Source: Rhizophagus clarus
Lineage: Eukaryota > Glomeromycota > Glomeromycetes > Glomerales > Glomeraceae
Reading direction: 5' to 3'
Length of the DNA stretch: 64,000 nucleotides
NCBI GenBank assembly: GCA_015698045.1
Contig: BLAL01000013.1
Span: 1,178,001 to 1,242,000, forward strand
The translations under genes and the position numbers were made by a program. The notes under the pieces are model-generated. The model was not told where the DNA came from. It ran no database searches and saw only the letters and a list, made by a program, of their open reading frames with translations. Shown here piece by piece: positions 24,080 through 35,372 of the stretch (within the stretch, counting starts at the first letter, position 1; each line of letters starts with the position of its first letter).

Positions 24080-25059
24080 ATGCGGCTTCCAATATGTCAT
24101 ATCAGGATTTTGGTTTTCAGTTTTAGTCTAATCTGTCTGACTTTAGGTATGATATACGTCACTATTTTTTTTAAAAAAAAAATCATTTTTAAAAATTTTA
24201 ATATATATATATGTTGTTAGACGCGTATTTTCTCGGAAGAATAATCCGATATATTATCGCTAACAGGTAATTTAAAAATCTTAATTTTTAATCTATGTTT
24301 ACTTTAATTTTTTAATTCCTACTTCTTTAGCCATAGCTCCTAACAAGCCCTTATCAGTTAAGTCAATCTCAAATGTTGAAAGGTGATTTAAAATATTTTA
24401 TATCTTTGCTATGTAAGAATAATATGAATAATCTTAAACTTCAATTTCTTAATTTTTAGCGTTATCGTATTTTCTTTGATTAATGATATCCTTTCCCTTT
24501 TAATCTGCGGTAAGGAAAAATGATAAGCTCCTGTTTTTTTTATCATTATAATTATTTCAATAATACAGTAATTATCATGATTTAGGATATTATCTTCTTA
24601 GAATTGAACATATGTGGAATAATGTGCCAAAAATTGTTGATTATATCGTTTGTGGGTAAGTTTTTAAATAAATTAAAATACTAATATCATAAACAAAATC
24701 GTAAAATTTTAATAATATTTCTTTTATTTTCTTCAAAGCATTGAATTAATTTTATGGATAATTTATGGTAAGATTTCGTATATCGAGTGCTCGAAATATT
24801 AAGTCCATAAACTAACCTAATATTTGTAGTTGTCCTTCAAAGTAAAACAATCACTCCTGAGACCCCGAGCATTCTAATAACCTTTATTTATGGTATTTTA
24901 AATGTAATTTCGTATTTTACTCTTGCTATATTATTCTTTCAATTTAAACGAAGATTACACAAATTTGGAGAGGGTAAACTTACTCCTTTAAGTAAAAAGA
25001 ACAATAATACTGAAGTTCAAGCGAATGATGTTGCGGTAGAAGTTCGTGAACATGACTGA
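24080..25059 (+). CDS. Four-pass membrane protein, seven short exons
   Basis: Exons inferred from GT-AG sites and frame: 24080-24146, 24221-24266, 24331-24382, 24460-24509, 24586-24655, 24739-24767 and 24830-25059, giving about 180 aa. Four hydrophobic segments are visible: HIRILVFSFSLICLTL; VIVFSLINDILSLLI; IVDYIVCGIELILWIIYVV; and ILNVISYFTLAILFF. A charged tail with KRRLHKFGEGKLTPLSKKN ends in VREHD. The layout resembles small tetraspan (MARVEL-like) fungal membrane proteins, but I cannot name a family. Exons 3 to 7 join perfectly. The exon 2 to 3 junction is off by one base with the only available GT and AG sites, so the gene may be slightly broken or use an unusual site. It lies between F-box copies and is not related to them. 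Confidence 0.55.
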
Positions 25060-25164
25060 TTAATAGGAATATTATATATATTTGTGTTTTTGTAGTAACA
25101 TACCACCGAAAGATAGGTCTTTATTTTCTTTTTTTAATATCATGAAAGTGTAATAATAATAATA

Positions 25165-25320
25165 ATTTCACTAAGTTTTACTAAAAGAAAGACATGAATA
25201 AAGAGCTTTTATTATCTTGCAATTCTTTTAGCATTATATAAAATTATTTTGGTTGGACCACTAAATGTTTATAGTATGCCGTACAAGACATGATATAACA
25301 TGTGGCGTTTTTTTTAAACT
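25165..25320 (-). pseudogene. 5' stub of an F-box gene plus its promoter
   Basis: The minus strand matches the first 30 or so codons and the upstream region of the F-box gene at 37159-38553: ATTACTTTAGTAGAA-like divergence aside, segments equivalent to GACATGAATAAAG...TTATTATCTTG and the upstream TAACATGTGGCG are retained in the same order. The ATG and the rest of the gene are gone. It is a dead fragment about 1 kb from an intact copy. Confidence 0.5.
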
Positions 25321-26268
25321 TGGTTATACTGAAAGTAGTCATTGAGGAACCGAAGAAATTCAAAGGAAATATATTTTCAAGTAAACAAATATGACACTAC
25401 ATTACATCAGCATAAAGTGTAAGGCCAGTTTAGTCCGTCAGCTTATCACGAAACAAAAACGAAATCCTTGGCTCGCAAGATATAATACAGATATTAAATC
25501 AAAATTTCGTGATAAAATGACGGATTTAAGGAACTACTTTTTTAAACGAAATGAGTTTTAAATATATTTCTTTCTTATTTTGTTTTTGGTTTTGTATATC
25601 TATGTAACCATCTTTCTTTAAATAAAAAAAAATGAGTTTAAAATATATGTTATAATAATTCTTGATATCTTTTATTCGTCAAAAGTTATATTATAGATGA
25701 GTCGGCCATCAATATTTAGTCCTGACTTCAATTACATGTTGTTCGTGCACGAAAACTATAGAACTTTACTCGCTTTAATTTCAATTTAACCGTATATAAT
25801 ATATAATTAACCAGAATTTACTACTAGTAATTCTTAATACCAGTGATACTATTAGCGTTTATGAAATAATGGAAGTTACAAATTATTGATTTTTATTCAA
25901 GTTTTTCGCTCACAACCTGGTTGTTTATTTTATCAGTAAACATTTCATGATTTTTGTAAAAAATACACAATATTATTTAACATATGACAAATTAAGTAAA
26001 AATTCTTACTTATTAATTAACTTATAAATAAAACATGAAAAGAGATTCATTTATAATTTCATTTATAATTTCATTTTTTTTTTTTTTTTTTTTTTTTTGA
26101 AGACTACAAAACAACCAAAATAAAAAAATTTCTCTTTATTAATAATAAAAATGTTAAAAAAACATGTTTGAAAAAAAATTCCCCTTTTTGTGTACTAATT
26201 ATATCTCATTTTCACGCTACAAAATTTTAAATAACAAACATTCCTACCTTCATATATATAATTTTTAA

Positions 26269-27690
26269 TTAAGAATTTTTTTCAATCCATTCAAAATCCT
26301 CATAATAAGTTTTATCATCATATCTTTTAATTATTCCTTCCGCTTTATATTTTTCCATTATATTATAACTATCATAATAATCATCTGAAGGAAATTGTAA
26401 TAACATAGGATGTCTTCCTTTCCAATTATCAAAAAATAATTTTAAAGAATCTGATTTAAAATTAAAATTAAAACTAAAATTAAACCCAAATTTGAATTTA
26501 AATAAATTGGTTGGTGATGATTTAGTCAAAATTTTAAATAAATCATCATAATTATTTCTTTGATTATCAGAAAATTCTTGACTATCAAAAAGTAAAAACA
26601 ATCCATTTAAATATTGACATTTAATTAATAAAATTTCCAATTCTAATATATTACAATTTTTAACTAATAATTTAAGATATTTTAAATTTGGACAATTCTT
26701 ATATATAGCCTGAATAAATATTTTATTATTAATATCATCGTAAACTACATCCTCAATTTTGATTTCATTAAGAAGTCCATTTGTATTCTCAATTAGACTT
26801 GTTAAGACTTTGACTGGAATTCCCGTAGCTCTTAATACTTGTAAGAAAGGTAATGATGAATTCTCCAAACCATCCCATGGCATATAACGAAGAGTATCAT
26901 TTAATTCTAAACATTTTAAATTTACAAAGAATGAAACAACACCAGTTATAAGTCGTTTATTTAACTTAAAAACCTTTTGTAAATTATTTGAATCAATGAT
27001 TTTAAAAAATATTTCATCGACTCTTAAATAATAATAAATTAAACGAATATCAATCAAATTTTTTTGATTTTCAATTAACTTAATAATTCCATAATTATAA
27101 TCAAGGAATCCAATAAAAAGGCTTAATTCTTTAATAGATTTAAATATTTCTGCTAATCCAATAAAAATATAATCATTTATGAAAGTATGACAACAAAGAG
27201 ATTGAAGTTCAGCAAAACAATCTTTTGCTCCAGGAATAAGATGTATTTTATAATCAAATTGACGAGGTATATAAAGGTGTGTATAATTTCGATTTTCATT
27301 AATAAAAAGGTTTAACAATATATTTATAATAATTGGAATTTCTTTTTTTTCATTCACAATAGTTTTAACTATCCTTTCAGTTTCATTTAAATTTAAATGT
27401 TTACAAAAGCTAATATAATCAAATAAAGGTTTTCGATATGAACTTTTCAAAAAATTTGTGTGTTGAATTAATTTATCCCTTGAATCATCTGATAAATGTG
27501 AAATGATTACATTTAAAAATAATTTTTCGTTCTCTGCTTTCTCTAAATATTTCCAAGGATTTTTCCATAAAAATGGAATAATAATTTTACTCCAACTTTT
27601 ATTAACTAAAAGACATGAACAAAAAGCTTTTTTATTATTTTTTAATTCTTTTAATATCAAATATATAATATCCATATTTAACTCAACCAT
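26269..27690 (-). CDS. F-box protein with LRR-like C-terminal region (copy B)
   Basis: Intact single-exon gene, 473 aa. N-terminal F-box segment (MDIIYLILKELKNNKKAF, SCLLVNKSWSKIIIPFLWK), then leucine-rich irregular repeats (LKCLELNDTLRY, CPNLKYLKLLVKN, CQYLNGLFLLFDS) and the family tail WIEKNS. It is most similar to copy D at 38909-40333: both share SSLPFLQVLRATGIPVK-type and LFFDNWKGRHPMLLQFP segments and related 3' flanks, so these two look like the youngest pair. Expected to act as an SCF adaptor in nucleus or cytosol; target unknown. Confidence 0.85.
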   Translation of the reverse strand: MVELNMDIIYLILKELKNNKKAFCSCLLVNKSWSKIIIPFLWKNPWKYLEKAENEKLFLNVIISHLSDDSRDKLIQHTNFLKSSYRKPLFDYISFCKHLNLNETERIVKTIVNEKKEIPIIINILLNLFINENRNYTHLYIPRQFDYKIHLIPGAKDCFAELQSLCCHTFINDYIFIGLAEIFKSIKELSLFIGFLDYNYGIIKLIENQKNLIDIRLIYYYLRVDEIFFKIIDSNNLQKVFKLNKRLITGVVSFFVNLKCLELNDTLRYMPWDGLENSSLPFLQVLRATGIPVKVLTSLIENTNGLLNEIKIEDVVYDDINNKIFIQAIYKNCPNLKYLKLLVKNCNILELEILLIKCQYLNGLFLLFDSQEFSDNQRNNYDDLFKILTKSSPTNLFKFKFGFNFSFNFNFKSDSLKLFFDNWKGRHPMLLQFPSDDYYDSYNIMEKYKAEGIIKRYDDKTYYEDFEWIEKNS

Positions 27691-27739
27691 TTTTCCTTTT
27701 TTTTTTTTTTTGATTGAAAAGCGGAAGTTAATTTGAGTG

Positions 27740-27860
27740 TTACAAGTACGTAATGATGGGTTATTTGTAACATGTTGTGCATGTTGTACAGTACCTGTTG
27801 TACAAATTGTTTAATCACATCATCACGACATCAGAATCACATGTCAATAAAATGTCCGTG
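27740..27860 (-). promoter_or_regulatory. F-box upstream region with TAACATGT motif
   Basis: About 50-170 bp upstream of copy B lies a cluster of TGTAACATGTTGTGCATG- and TTGTACAGTACCTGTTGTAC-like near-palindromes. Comparable TGTAACATGTTGTACA and TAACATGTGGCG segments occur upstream of copy C (38601-38650) and of the stub at 25280-25320. Spacing to the ATG is similar. It may be a shared transcription-factor site or inherited sequence. Confidence 0.35.
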
Positions 27861-29433
27861 ATTCAGTGATTCACAATAATGTGATTCTTGACATTTTTAA
27901 GTTATTATATTCCAAACCTCTTAATTTTACCAAAATTATTTAAAATCATAATTCTGGATCGGAATTAAGTATTCTAATTCTTTTTGGAATTTGCATAATT
28001 TTAGGAAGCTAACTGCAAATCACCTATTAAGTTGGGATTTTTTTTTAAGTTTGACAATCAATATTAATTTATTTATTCATTTGATTATTTAACACTCGGT
28101 CGACACACAGGCATAATTTATTTGTTTCTTTTACATACATAAAACAAAGACTCATTTTGGCCATGATGTTGGAATAGTTGGTTTGCGTTGTAATTATTGT
28201 TATTACAATAAATAGTATTCATAGATAACGATAACACCAAAAAATAATGTCATTTTATTATATACATTAAATAATTAATAATAAGAACAACTAAGACGAA
28301 TGGTTGCAAGTTCCAGTCACCAGAGCACCAGATGCCCCGAATATGTTCAAAAATGAATTTTACGGCGCGGTAGACTTGTGCGTCACAGTCAGTTAGAAGA
28401 TAATTGGTGCGGAAATCTAGCAGGTAAGATATTTAACCATATGTATCATAAAGTCGCAGTCGTTTAATCTTCATGTCACATTTGGAGTCAATAATAATGT
28501 GAGTAATTTACTTTTAATATAATATTCTTATTTCTTTATCACAAATATTATAAATAATTGTACCGTCCAGACATCTACGAATGAATGACTTATTAAAAAT
28601 GTACTACATCATTAAACATTTAAGTTATACCTATGCCCAATTGCAGGAGGATTATTGCAAAATTCTTACGAAAGTGCGCTACGCGTGTAGCATCATATTA
28701 TCGCTGTTTTCAACTTAGTGTGCCCCTGTGCGTCACCTTTCAAGAAACTGTTTTCGCAATTTTGGAAACCCGTAATTTTTCTGAATGACTATGTAGAATT
28801 ATATAGAAAGGGTCGATTAGCAACGATTCCCAGAAGAAGCAGTCTTGGGAATTTTCAGTTATTTATTTACTCTTGAAAATATGTTAGCGCTACACAAAGT
28901 TTTAATTCACTGATAAGAAAGCTATTTAAATAATTGAGATTTCAAGAATTCCTTGAGAAATCGCAAGTAACCGCCTCCCTCTACAAGAAAATTCTGGGTT
29001 TCAATATTTACGAAAAGAGATAACGGGGAGGGGGTCGCACTGATTTTATTTCATGAAAAGTCTAGAAAAATAGCAAGAGATAAAGAACATCGTCTCTGAG
29101 ATCAACTGAAACATTTACAATCTTTACGTAATAATAAAATCAGCATCAAACAAATAAGAACACCTGAGAGTTTTAAGATCATCTTTTAAGTAAATTTAAA
29201 GTTCAAAAAAGTTTTTTCAAAGAGTGTTTACTAAATAGTTAAAATGAAAAAATAAATGATTGAATAAATATACTTGAATGGAAATTTTTCCTCATATGCT
29301 TGAATAATTTAAATATCTATAAAAAAAATTCATATAGAACCACTATTTCGAATTGTAAGATTATCAAAATTATTATAAAGTACTGTACTTGTTTATGAAA
29401 TGGAAAAATGTGTGAATTTTTTTTTTTTTCTAG
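27861..29433. other. Intergenic, mixed composition, no gene assigned
   Basis: Islands of higher GC at 28300-28440 and 28650-29060 contain short open stretches, for example one ending HSQLEDNWCGNLA just before a GTAAGA donor near 28430. I could not chain these into a gene. Confidence 0.35.
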
Positions 29434-29983
29434 GGAACCTGTCCCCAAAGACTTGAGTCCGGAAACCTTTGTTAGGTTTCGATGTATGTATAGTCTCTGA
29501 ACCTAACTAAGCAAGTATTCGATGGCAATATTGATACTTCTTTATAAAACGTTATAACGTCTTTTTTACTTGTAGGACTCTATCTTCGATAGAATACCCA
29601 GATAAGTAAGTTTTTGAACTTTCGAAAACTTAACGCTTTTTTTCAAATTCCTTTGGCTCATACGTCTATTAGCGACTCAGCTGAACTCTATTATTTAGCA
29701 CTCGTGACGCATGTTCATCTTGTATTATTTTACTATAAAAAGAGAAAAGTACGATCGAATTACTGAAAAAGCTCCCTTAACCAACACGGATAATTTGGTT
29801 TATTGGCTGGAATTAGCAACTTTAAGAAACGTACTAATGTATCTTTTTTTTAATTCTTGTAGGTTCCAGTTTCCGAATGTCTTGGTATATAATATATTGT
29901 TAGAGACGAATTTTCTAAAATTGATTTAGGAAATGTTCATTAACATTTCCTTTTTATTTTTGTAGATTCCAATTCTTGAGTAA
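29434..29983 (+). other. Candidate run of very small exons
   Basis: Four short segments bounded by AG and GT stay in one frame when joined: 29434-29475, 29576-29605, 29863-29884 and 29966-29983, reading PVPKDLSPETFVR, TLSSIEYPD, FQFPNVL and IPILE then TAA. Acceptors have strong pyrimidine tracts ending in TTGTAG, and most donors are GTAAGT- or GTATAT-like (the first, GTTTCG, is weak). No upstream exons or family are recognised, and the chain is short enough to be chance. Confidence 0.2.
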
Positions 29984-31844
29984 TGATGAAATGGTATGTT
30001 GTTTCCTTTATTCTCTTTTTAGAAATCACTTTCTATAGTGTTTCTTCAAAGGTATGTTGGTATCGAACTGTCGAACTTTGGATTTTGCTATAAAACAGTT
30101 GTTAACCATTTTTTCCTTTATTTTCTAGAGTGTTGAACTGTTTCTCTATTCCCGTAAGTAGGAAAAGGGATTTATTGTTTTTTTCTTTTTTTTTGATTTA
30201 CAACCGCTTTTTAGGCTGTACTTTTGGATATTATTTTTGCTTTTGGCCCTAGAGTTTGAGTTGATAGTTTCTTTTTTTTATTTTTCTGATTCAGTTAGGG
30301 ATACAGCTCGTATTTTTTTATTTCTATTTTTTAAGAAACGGCCTTCTCAAGTAGATTCTTTCGGCTTGGACTTCAAAATTACAAGACAATATATAAAAAC
30401 TATTTTTATTTGTATTTTCTTAAATAGAATCGTATATTTAGTTTTTTTACTTTATTTTATTTAGTTAAAAAATTATTTTGCAATCAAGATTATAAGCATT
30501 GCTAGTAAAAAATATAATAATTTTACTGAATATATTTGTTCAATATATAGATTATTAATACATATGAATAAATATTTTTACATATCGAAGTGCTATATTA
30601 AACTAATATTTTATATTGATATCCTTTTTGCCCGAAATATCACATGAACATTCCAACTGGTCGCAAATGATCGGATTTCATTCAGGTTAAAATCGAAAAT
30701 AATATAAGGCTGAATATTTTATAATATTAATAGTATATCAAATCATAATACAAACAATTTAGAAAAACCATAAACCATGACTCATAAATTTTTATCTGAG
30801 TTCAAAATTATATTCATATAGTCGGTCATGTCAAGATTACTAATAATTTGAAATATTGACTGAAAATGACATATGATGTAAATTTACATCATAATGGACT
30901 CATATCACATGATGAGAAATTATCTTTTTTTTACACATTTTTCGCGACTTTTTTTATTATTTTTATTTTCATTCTCTTAAAAAGTAATAAAACTGATTTC
31001 TATATAAATACATCAAAAATTTTTTCAACTCTTCTAAACGAAAGCTTTATTCATTTTTGTAGCAAAGTACATATATACCTTACCTTTTAGTTTAGTTCAC
31101 ATGTATACGCGAACTCTAACTATACGATCTCGCCAATACTAGTTACAGGTATACCGCTTATAACTTTTATTTCTACAAATAATAACTTATTGTCGCATAG
31201 AAATCATTAGTTACTCTCAACATCTTCGTCATCTCAAACACTAACAACGATATATTATATGTACATTCAAGATAGTGTAATTTATCCTCAAGATATTAAT
31301 AGACTTATCAAATTTTTTTTTATTTTTACATAGATGGATCAGTTATCAAGATTGCTTCGTCTGAATATTCGGGTGGTATCAAGCTATGGAAAAGTCACCA
31401 AATTTTATTTCAGAAGATCGTCTCTATTCTTCTCATCTTCGGCTAAGGCGTTAGATATTGCAACTGTTCTCTTCACGACCTACTATTAAAATCTACTGAT
31501 TCAACTAACTGTATATATACTCTCAACAACTTATTATTCAACAATCAATGAGTATAAAACGAAAACTACGTGATTGAATCTAAACGTCGCTCTATATAAG
31601 GTCAAAGAACACTTATAATCGCCAAATATCAAGTCTGATGAACTTGTAAAACAAGGTGGATAAAGGCATCTTGATCATCATTCCACACGTTTTTCAGGCA
31701 GTAGTTGACAGAATATTTGAAAATAGGCTGACACACTAGCTATTATATGTGTCAAATTTCAACAACATCATTATACCAACCCAATTAAATTCTGTCATAG
31801 GATGGTTTGATTTTTTCAATTACTGAATTCTGCTTAAGATTTTA
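29984..31844. other. Intergenic, no supported gene
   Basis: T-rich tracts with two open frames (30237-30464 and 30866-31090) of simple, Phe-rich composition that look like products of base bias. GC rises slightly at 31340-31700 with no clear coding signal. Confidence 0.4.
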
Positions 31845-34800
31845 TTACAAATTACTAACCTTTATGGCTGCATGGCACAGTATTTTGCGTTGGTTGGAGC
31901 AAATACTTTATCAAATCAACTGATTTGTTGGGGCCAAGAAATTAAATTCTTTTTTTTTAACTTACAATATAGGATGAAGATTTTATAAAATGGTTTGCTT
32001 TCTATTTATTTAAGTTTTTTTATTACAAATTACTAACCTTTATGGCTGCATGGCACAGTATTTTGCGTTGGTTGGAGCAAATACTTTTATCAAATCAACT
32101 GATTTGTTGGGGCCAAGAAATTAAATTCTTTTTTTCTAACTTACAATATAGGATGAAGATTTTATAGAATGGTTTGCCTTCTATTTATTTAAGTTTTTTA
32201 TTACAAATTACTAACCTTTATGGCTGCATGGCACAGTATATTGCGTTGGTTGGAGCAAATACTTTTATCAAATCAATTGATTTGTTGGGGCCAATAAATA
32301 TTATACTTTTTTTTTCAACTATAATAATATAGGATGTAGATTTTTGCGGAATGGTTTGTTTTAATTTATATATTTAAGTTTTTTATTACAAATTACTAAT
32401 CTTTATGGCTGCATGGCACAGTATTTTGCGTTGGTTGGAGCAAATACTATATCAAATCAACTGATTTGTTGGGGCCAACAAATTTAATTTTTTTTTTTAA
32501 CTTACAATATAGGATAAAGATTTTATAGAATGGTTTGCTTTTTATTTATTTAAGTTTTTTTTATTACAAATTACTAACCTTTATGGCTGCATGGCACAGT
32601 ATATTGCGTTGGTTGGAGCAAATACTTTTATCAAATCAATTGATTTGTTGGGGCCAACAAATCTAATTCTTTTTTTTTTAAAAAATTACAACATAGGATG
32701 TAGATTTTTATGGAATGGTTTAATTTTCTATTTATTTAAGTTTTTTTATTACAAATTACTAACCTTTATGGCTGCATGGCACAGTATATTGCGTTGGTTG
32801 GAGCAAATACTATATCAAATCAACTGATTTGTTGGGGCCAATAAATATTATACTTTTTTTTTCAACTATAATAATATAGGATGTAGATTTTTGCGGAATG
32901 GTTTGTTTTAATTTATATATTTAAGTTTTTTATTACAAATTACTAACCTTTATGGCTGCATGGCACAGTATTTTGCGTTGGTTGGAGCAAATACTTTTAT
33001 CAAATCAATTGATTTGTTGGGGCCAATAAATATTATACTTTTTTTTTCAACTATAATAATATAGGATGTAGATTTTTGCGGAATGGTTTGTTTTAATTTA
33101 TATATTTAAGTTTTTTATTACAAATTACTAACCTTTATGGCTGCATGGCACAGTATTTTGCGTTGGTTGGAGCAAATACTTTTATCAAATCAATTGATTT
33201 GTTGGGGCCAATAAATATTATACTTTTTTTTTCAACTATAATAATATAGGATGTAGATTTTTGCGGAATGGTTTGTTTTAATTTATATATTTAAGTTTTT
33301 TATTACAAATTACTAACCTTTATGGCTGCATGGCACAGTATATTGCGTTGGTTGGAGCAAATACTTTTATCAAATCAACTGATTTGTTGGGGCCAACAAA
33401 TTTAATTCTTTTTTTTTTTTAAATTACAATATAGGATAAAGATTTTATAAATGGTTTGCTTTCTATTTATTTAAGTTTTTTTATTACAAATTACTAACCT
33501 TTATGGCTGCATGGCACAGTATATTGCGTTGGTTGGAGCAAATACTTTACCAAATCAACTGATTTGTTGGGGCCAACAAATATTATACTTTTTTTTCAAC
33601 TATAATAATATAGGATGTAGATTTTTGCGGAATGGTTTGTTTTAATTTATATATTTAAGTTTTTTATTACAAATTACTAACCTTTATGGCTGCATGGCAC
33701 AGTATTTTGCGTTGGTTGGAGCAAATACTATATCAAATCAACTGATTTGTTGGGGCCAATAAATATTATACTTTTTTTTTCAACTATAATAATATAGGAT
33801 GTAGATTTTTGCGGAATGGTTTGTTTTAATTTATATATTTAAGTTTTTTATTACAAATTACTAACCTTTATGGCTGCATGGCACAGTATTTTGCGTTGGT
33901 TGGAGCAAATACTTTTATCAAATCAATTGATTTGTTGGGGCCAATAAATATTATACTTTTTTTTTCAACTATAATAATATAGGATGTAGATTTTTGCGGA
34001 ATGGTTTGTTTTAATTTATATATTTAAGTTTTTTATTACAAATTACTAATCTTTATGGCTGCATGGCACAGTATTTTGCGTTGGTTGGAGCAAATACTTT
34101 ATCAAATCAACTGATTTATTGGGGCCAACAAATTTAATTCTTTTTTTTTTTTAAATTACAATATAGGATAAAGATTTTATAAATGGTTTGCTTTCTATTT
34201 ATTTAAGTCTTTTTATTACAAATTACTAACCTTTATGGCTGCATGGCACAGTATATTGCGTTGGTTGGAGCAAATACTTTACCAAATCAACTGATTTGTT
34301 GGGGCCAACAAATATTATACTTTTTTTTCAACTATAATAATATAGGATGTAGATTTTTGCGGAATGGTTTGTTTTAATTTATATATTTAAGTTTTTTATT
34401 ACAAATTACTAACCTTTATGGCTGCATGGCACAGTATTTTGCGTTGGTTGGAGCAAATACTATATCAAATCAACTGATTTGTTGGGGCCAATAAATATTA
34501 TACTTTTTTTTTCAACTATAATAATATAGGATGTAGATTTTTGCGGAATGGTTTGTTTTAATTTATATATTTAAGTTTTTTATTACAAATTACTAACCTT
34601 TATGGCTGCATGGCACAGTATTTTGCGTTGGTTGGAGCAAATACTTTTATCAAATCAATTGATTTGTTGGGGCCAATAAATATTATACTTTTTTTTCAAC
34701 TATAATAATATAGGATGTAGATTTTTGCGGAATGGTTTGTTTTAATTTATATATTTAAGTTTTTTATTACAAATTACTAATCTTTATGGCTGCATGGCAC

Positions 34801-35364
34801 AGTATATTGCGTTGGTTGGAGCAAATACTTTACCAAATCAACTGATTTGTTGGGGCCAACAAATTTAATTCCTTTTTTTTAAATTACAATATAGGATGAA
34901 GATTTTTGTGGAATGGTTTGTTTTAATCTATATATTTAAGTTTTTTATTACAAATTACTAACCTTTATGGCTGCATGGCACAGTATTTTGCGTTGGTTGG
35001 AGCAAATACTCTTATCAAATCAATTGATTTATTGGGGCCAGTATATAGTTCCTTTTTTTTTAATATAATATAGGTTATATATTTTGTAGAATGGTTTGCT
35101 TTAATCTATATATTTAAGTTTTTTATTACAAATTACTAATCTTTATGGCTGCATGGCACAGTATTTTGCGCTGGTTGGAGCAAATACTTTATCAAATCTA
35201 TTGATTTGTTGGGGCCAATAAATATAATTTTTTTTTTTTTTTAATATAATATAGGTTATATATTTTACAGAATGGATTGTTTTAATCTATTTATTTAAGT
35301 TCATTTATTACAAATTATTGGTCTTTATGACTACAGAATTTTGCATTGGTCGAAGTATATGCTT
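31845..35364 (+). repeat. Satellite: 19 units of about 182 bp plus a degenerate 20th
   Basis: Each unit has a highly conserved core of about 95 bp (TTACAAATTACTAACC, CTTTATGGCTGCATGGCAC, GCGTTGGTTGGAGCAAATAC, TTGATTTGTTGGGGCCAA) and a variable T-rich spacer of two main types: one with ATAGGATGAAGATTTTATA, the other with ATAGGATGTAGATTTTTGCG. The GGCTGCATGGCACAG core recurs at about 31865, 32045, 32221, 32407, 32585, 32769, 32955, 33138, 33322, 33506, 33688, 33871, 34058, 34234, 34420, 34603, 34787, 34969 and 35147. Copies 10-12 and 14-16 match in order, giving a four-unit higher-order period of about 728 bp. The last unit, near 35325, is degenerate and interrupted by the transposon at 35373. 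Confidence 0.95.
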
Positions 35365-35372
35365 CTTTCAAA

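Noticed and set aside
30237..31090. Two Phe-rich open frames
   Set aside because: Composition follows poly-T tracts; no homology sign and no conserved motif.
32591..32827. A 78-codon satellite frame as an independent gene
   Set aside because: It simply spans two satellite units; the same frame breaks in most other units. Only the short core frame is of interest.
31845..35364. CRISPR-like array
   Set aside because: The conserved part is about 95 bp, spacers are similar to each other and fall into two types, and the genome is eukaryotic. It is a satellite.
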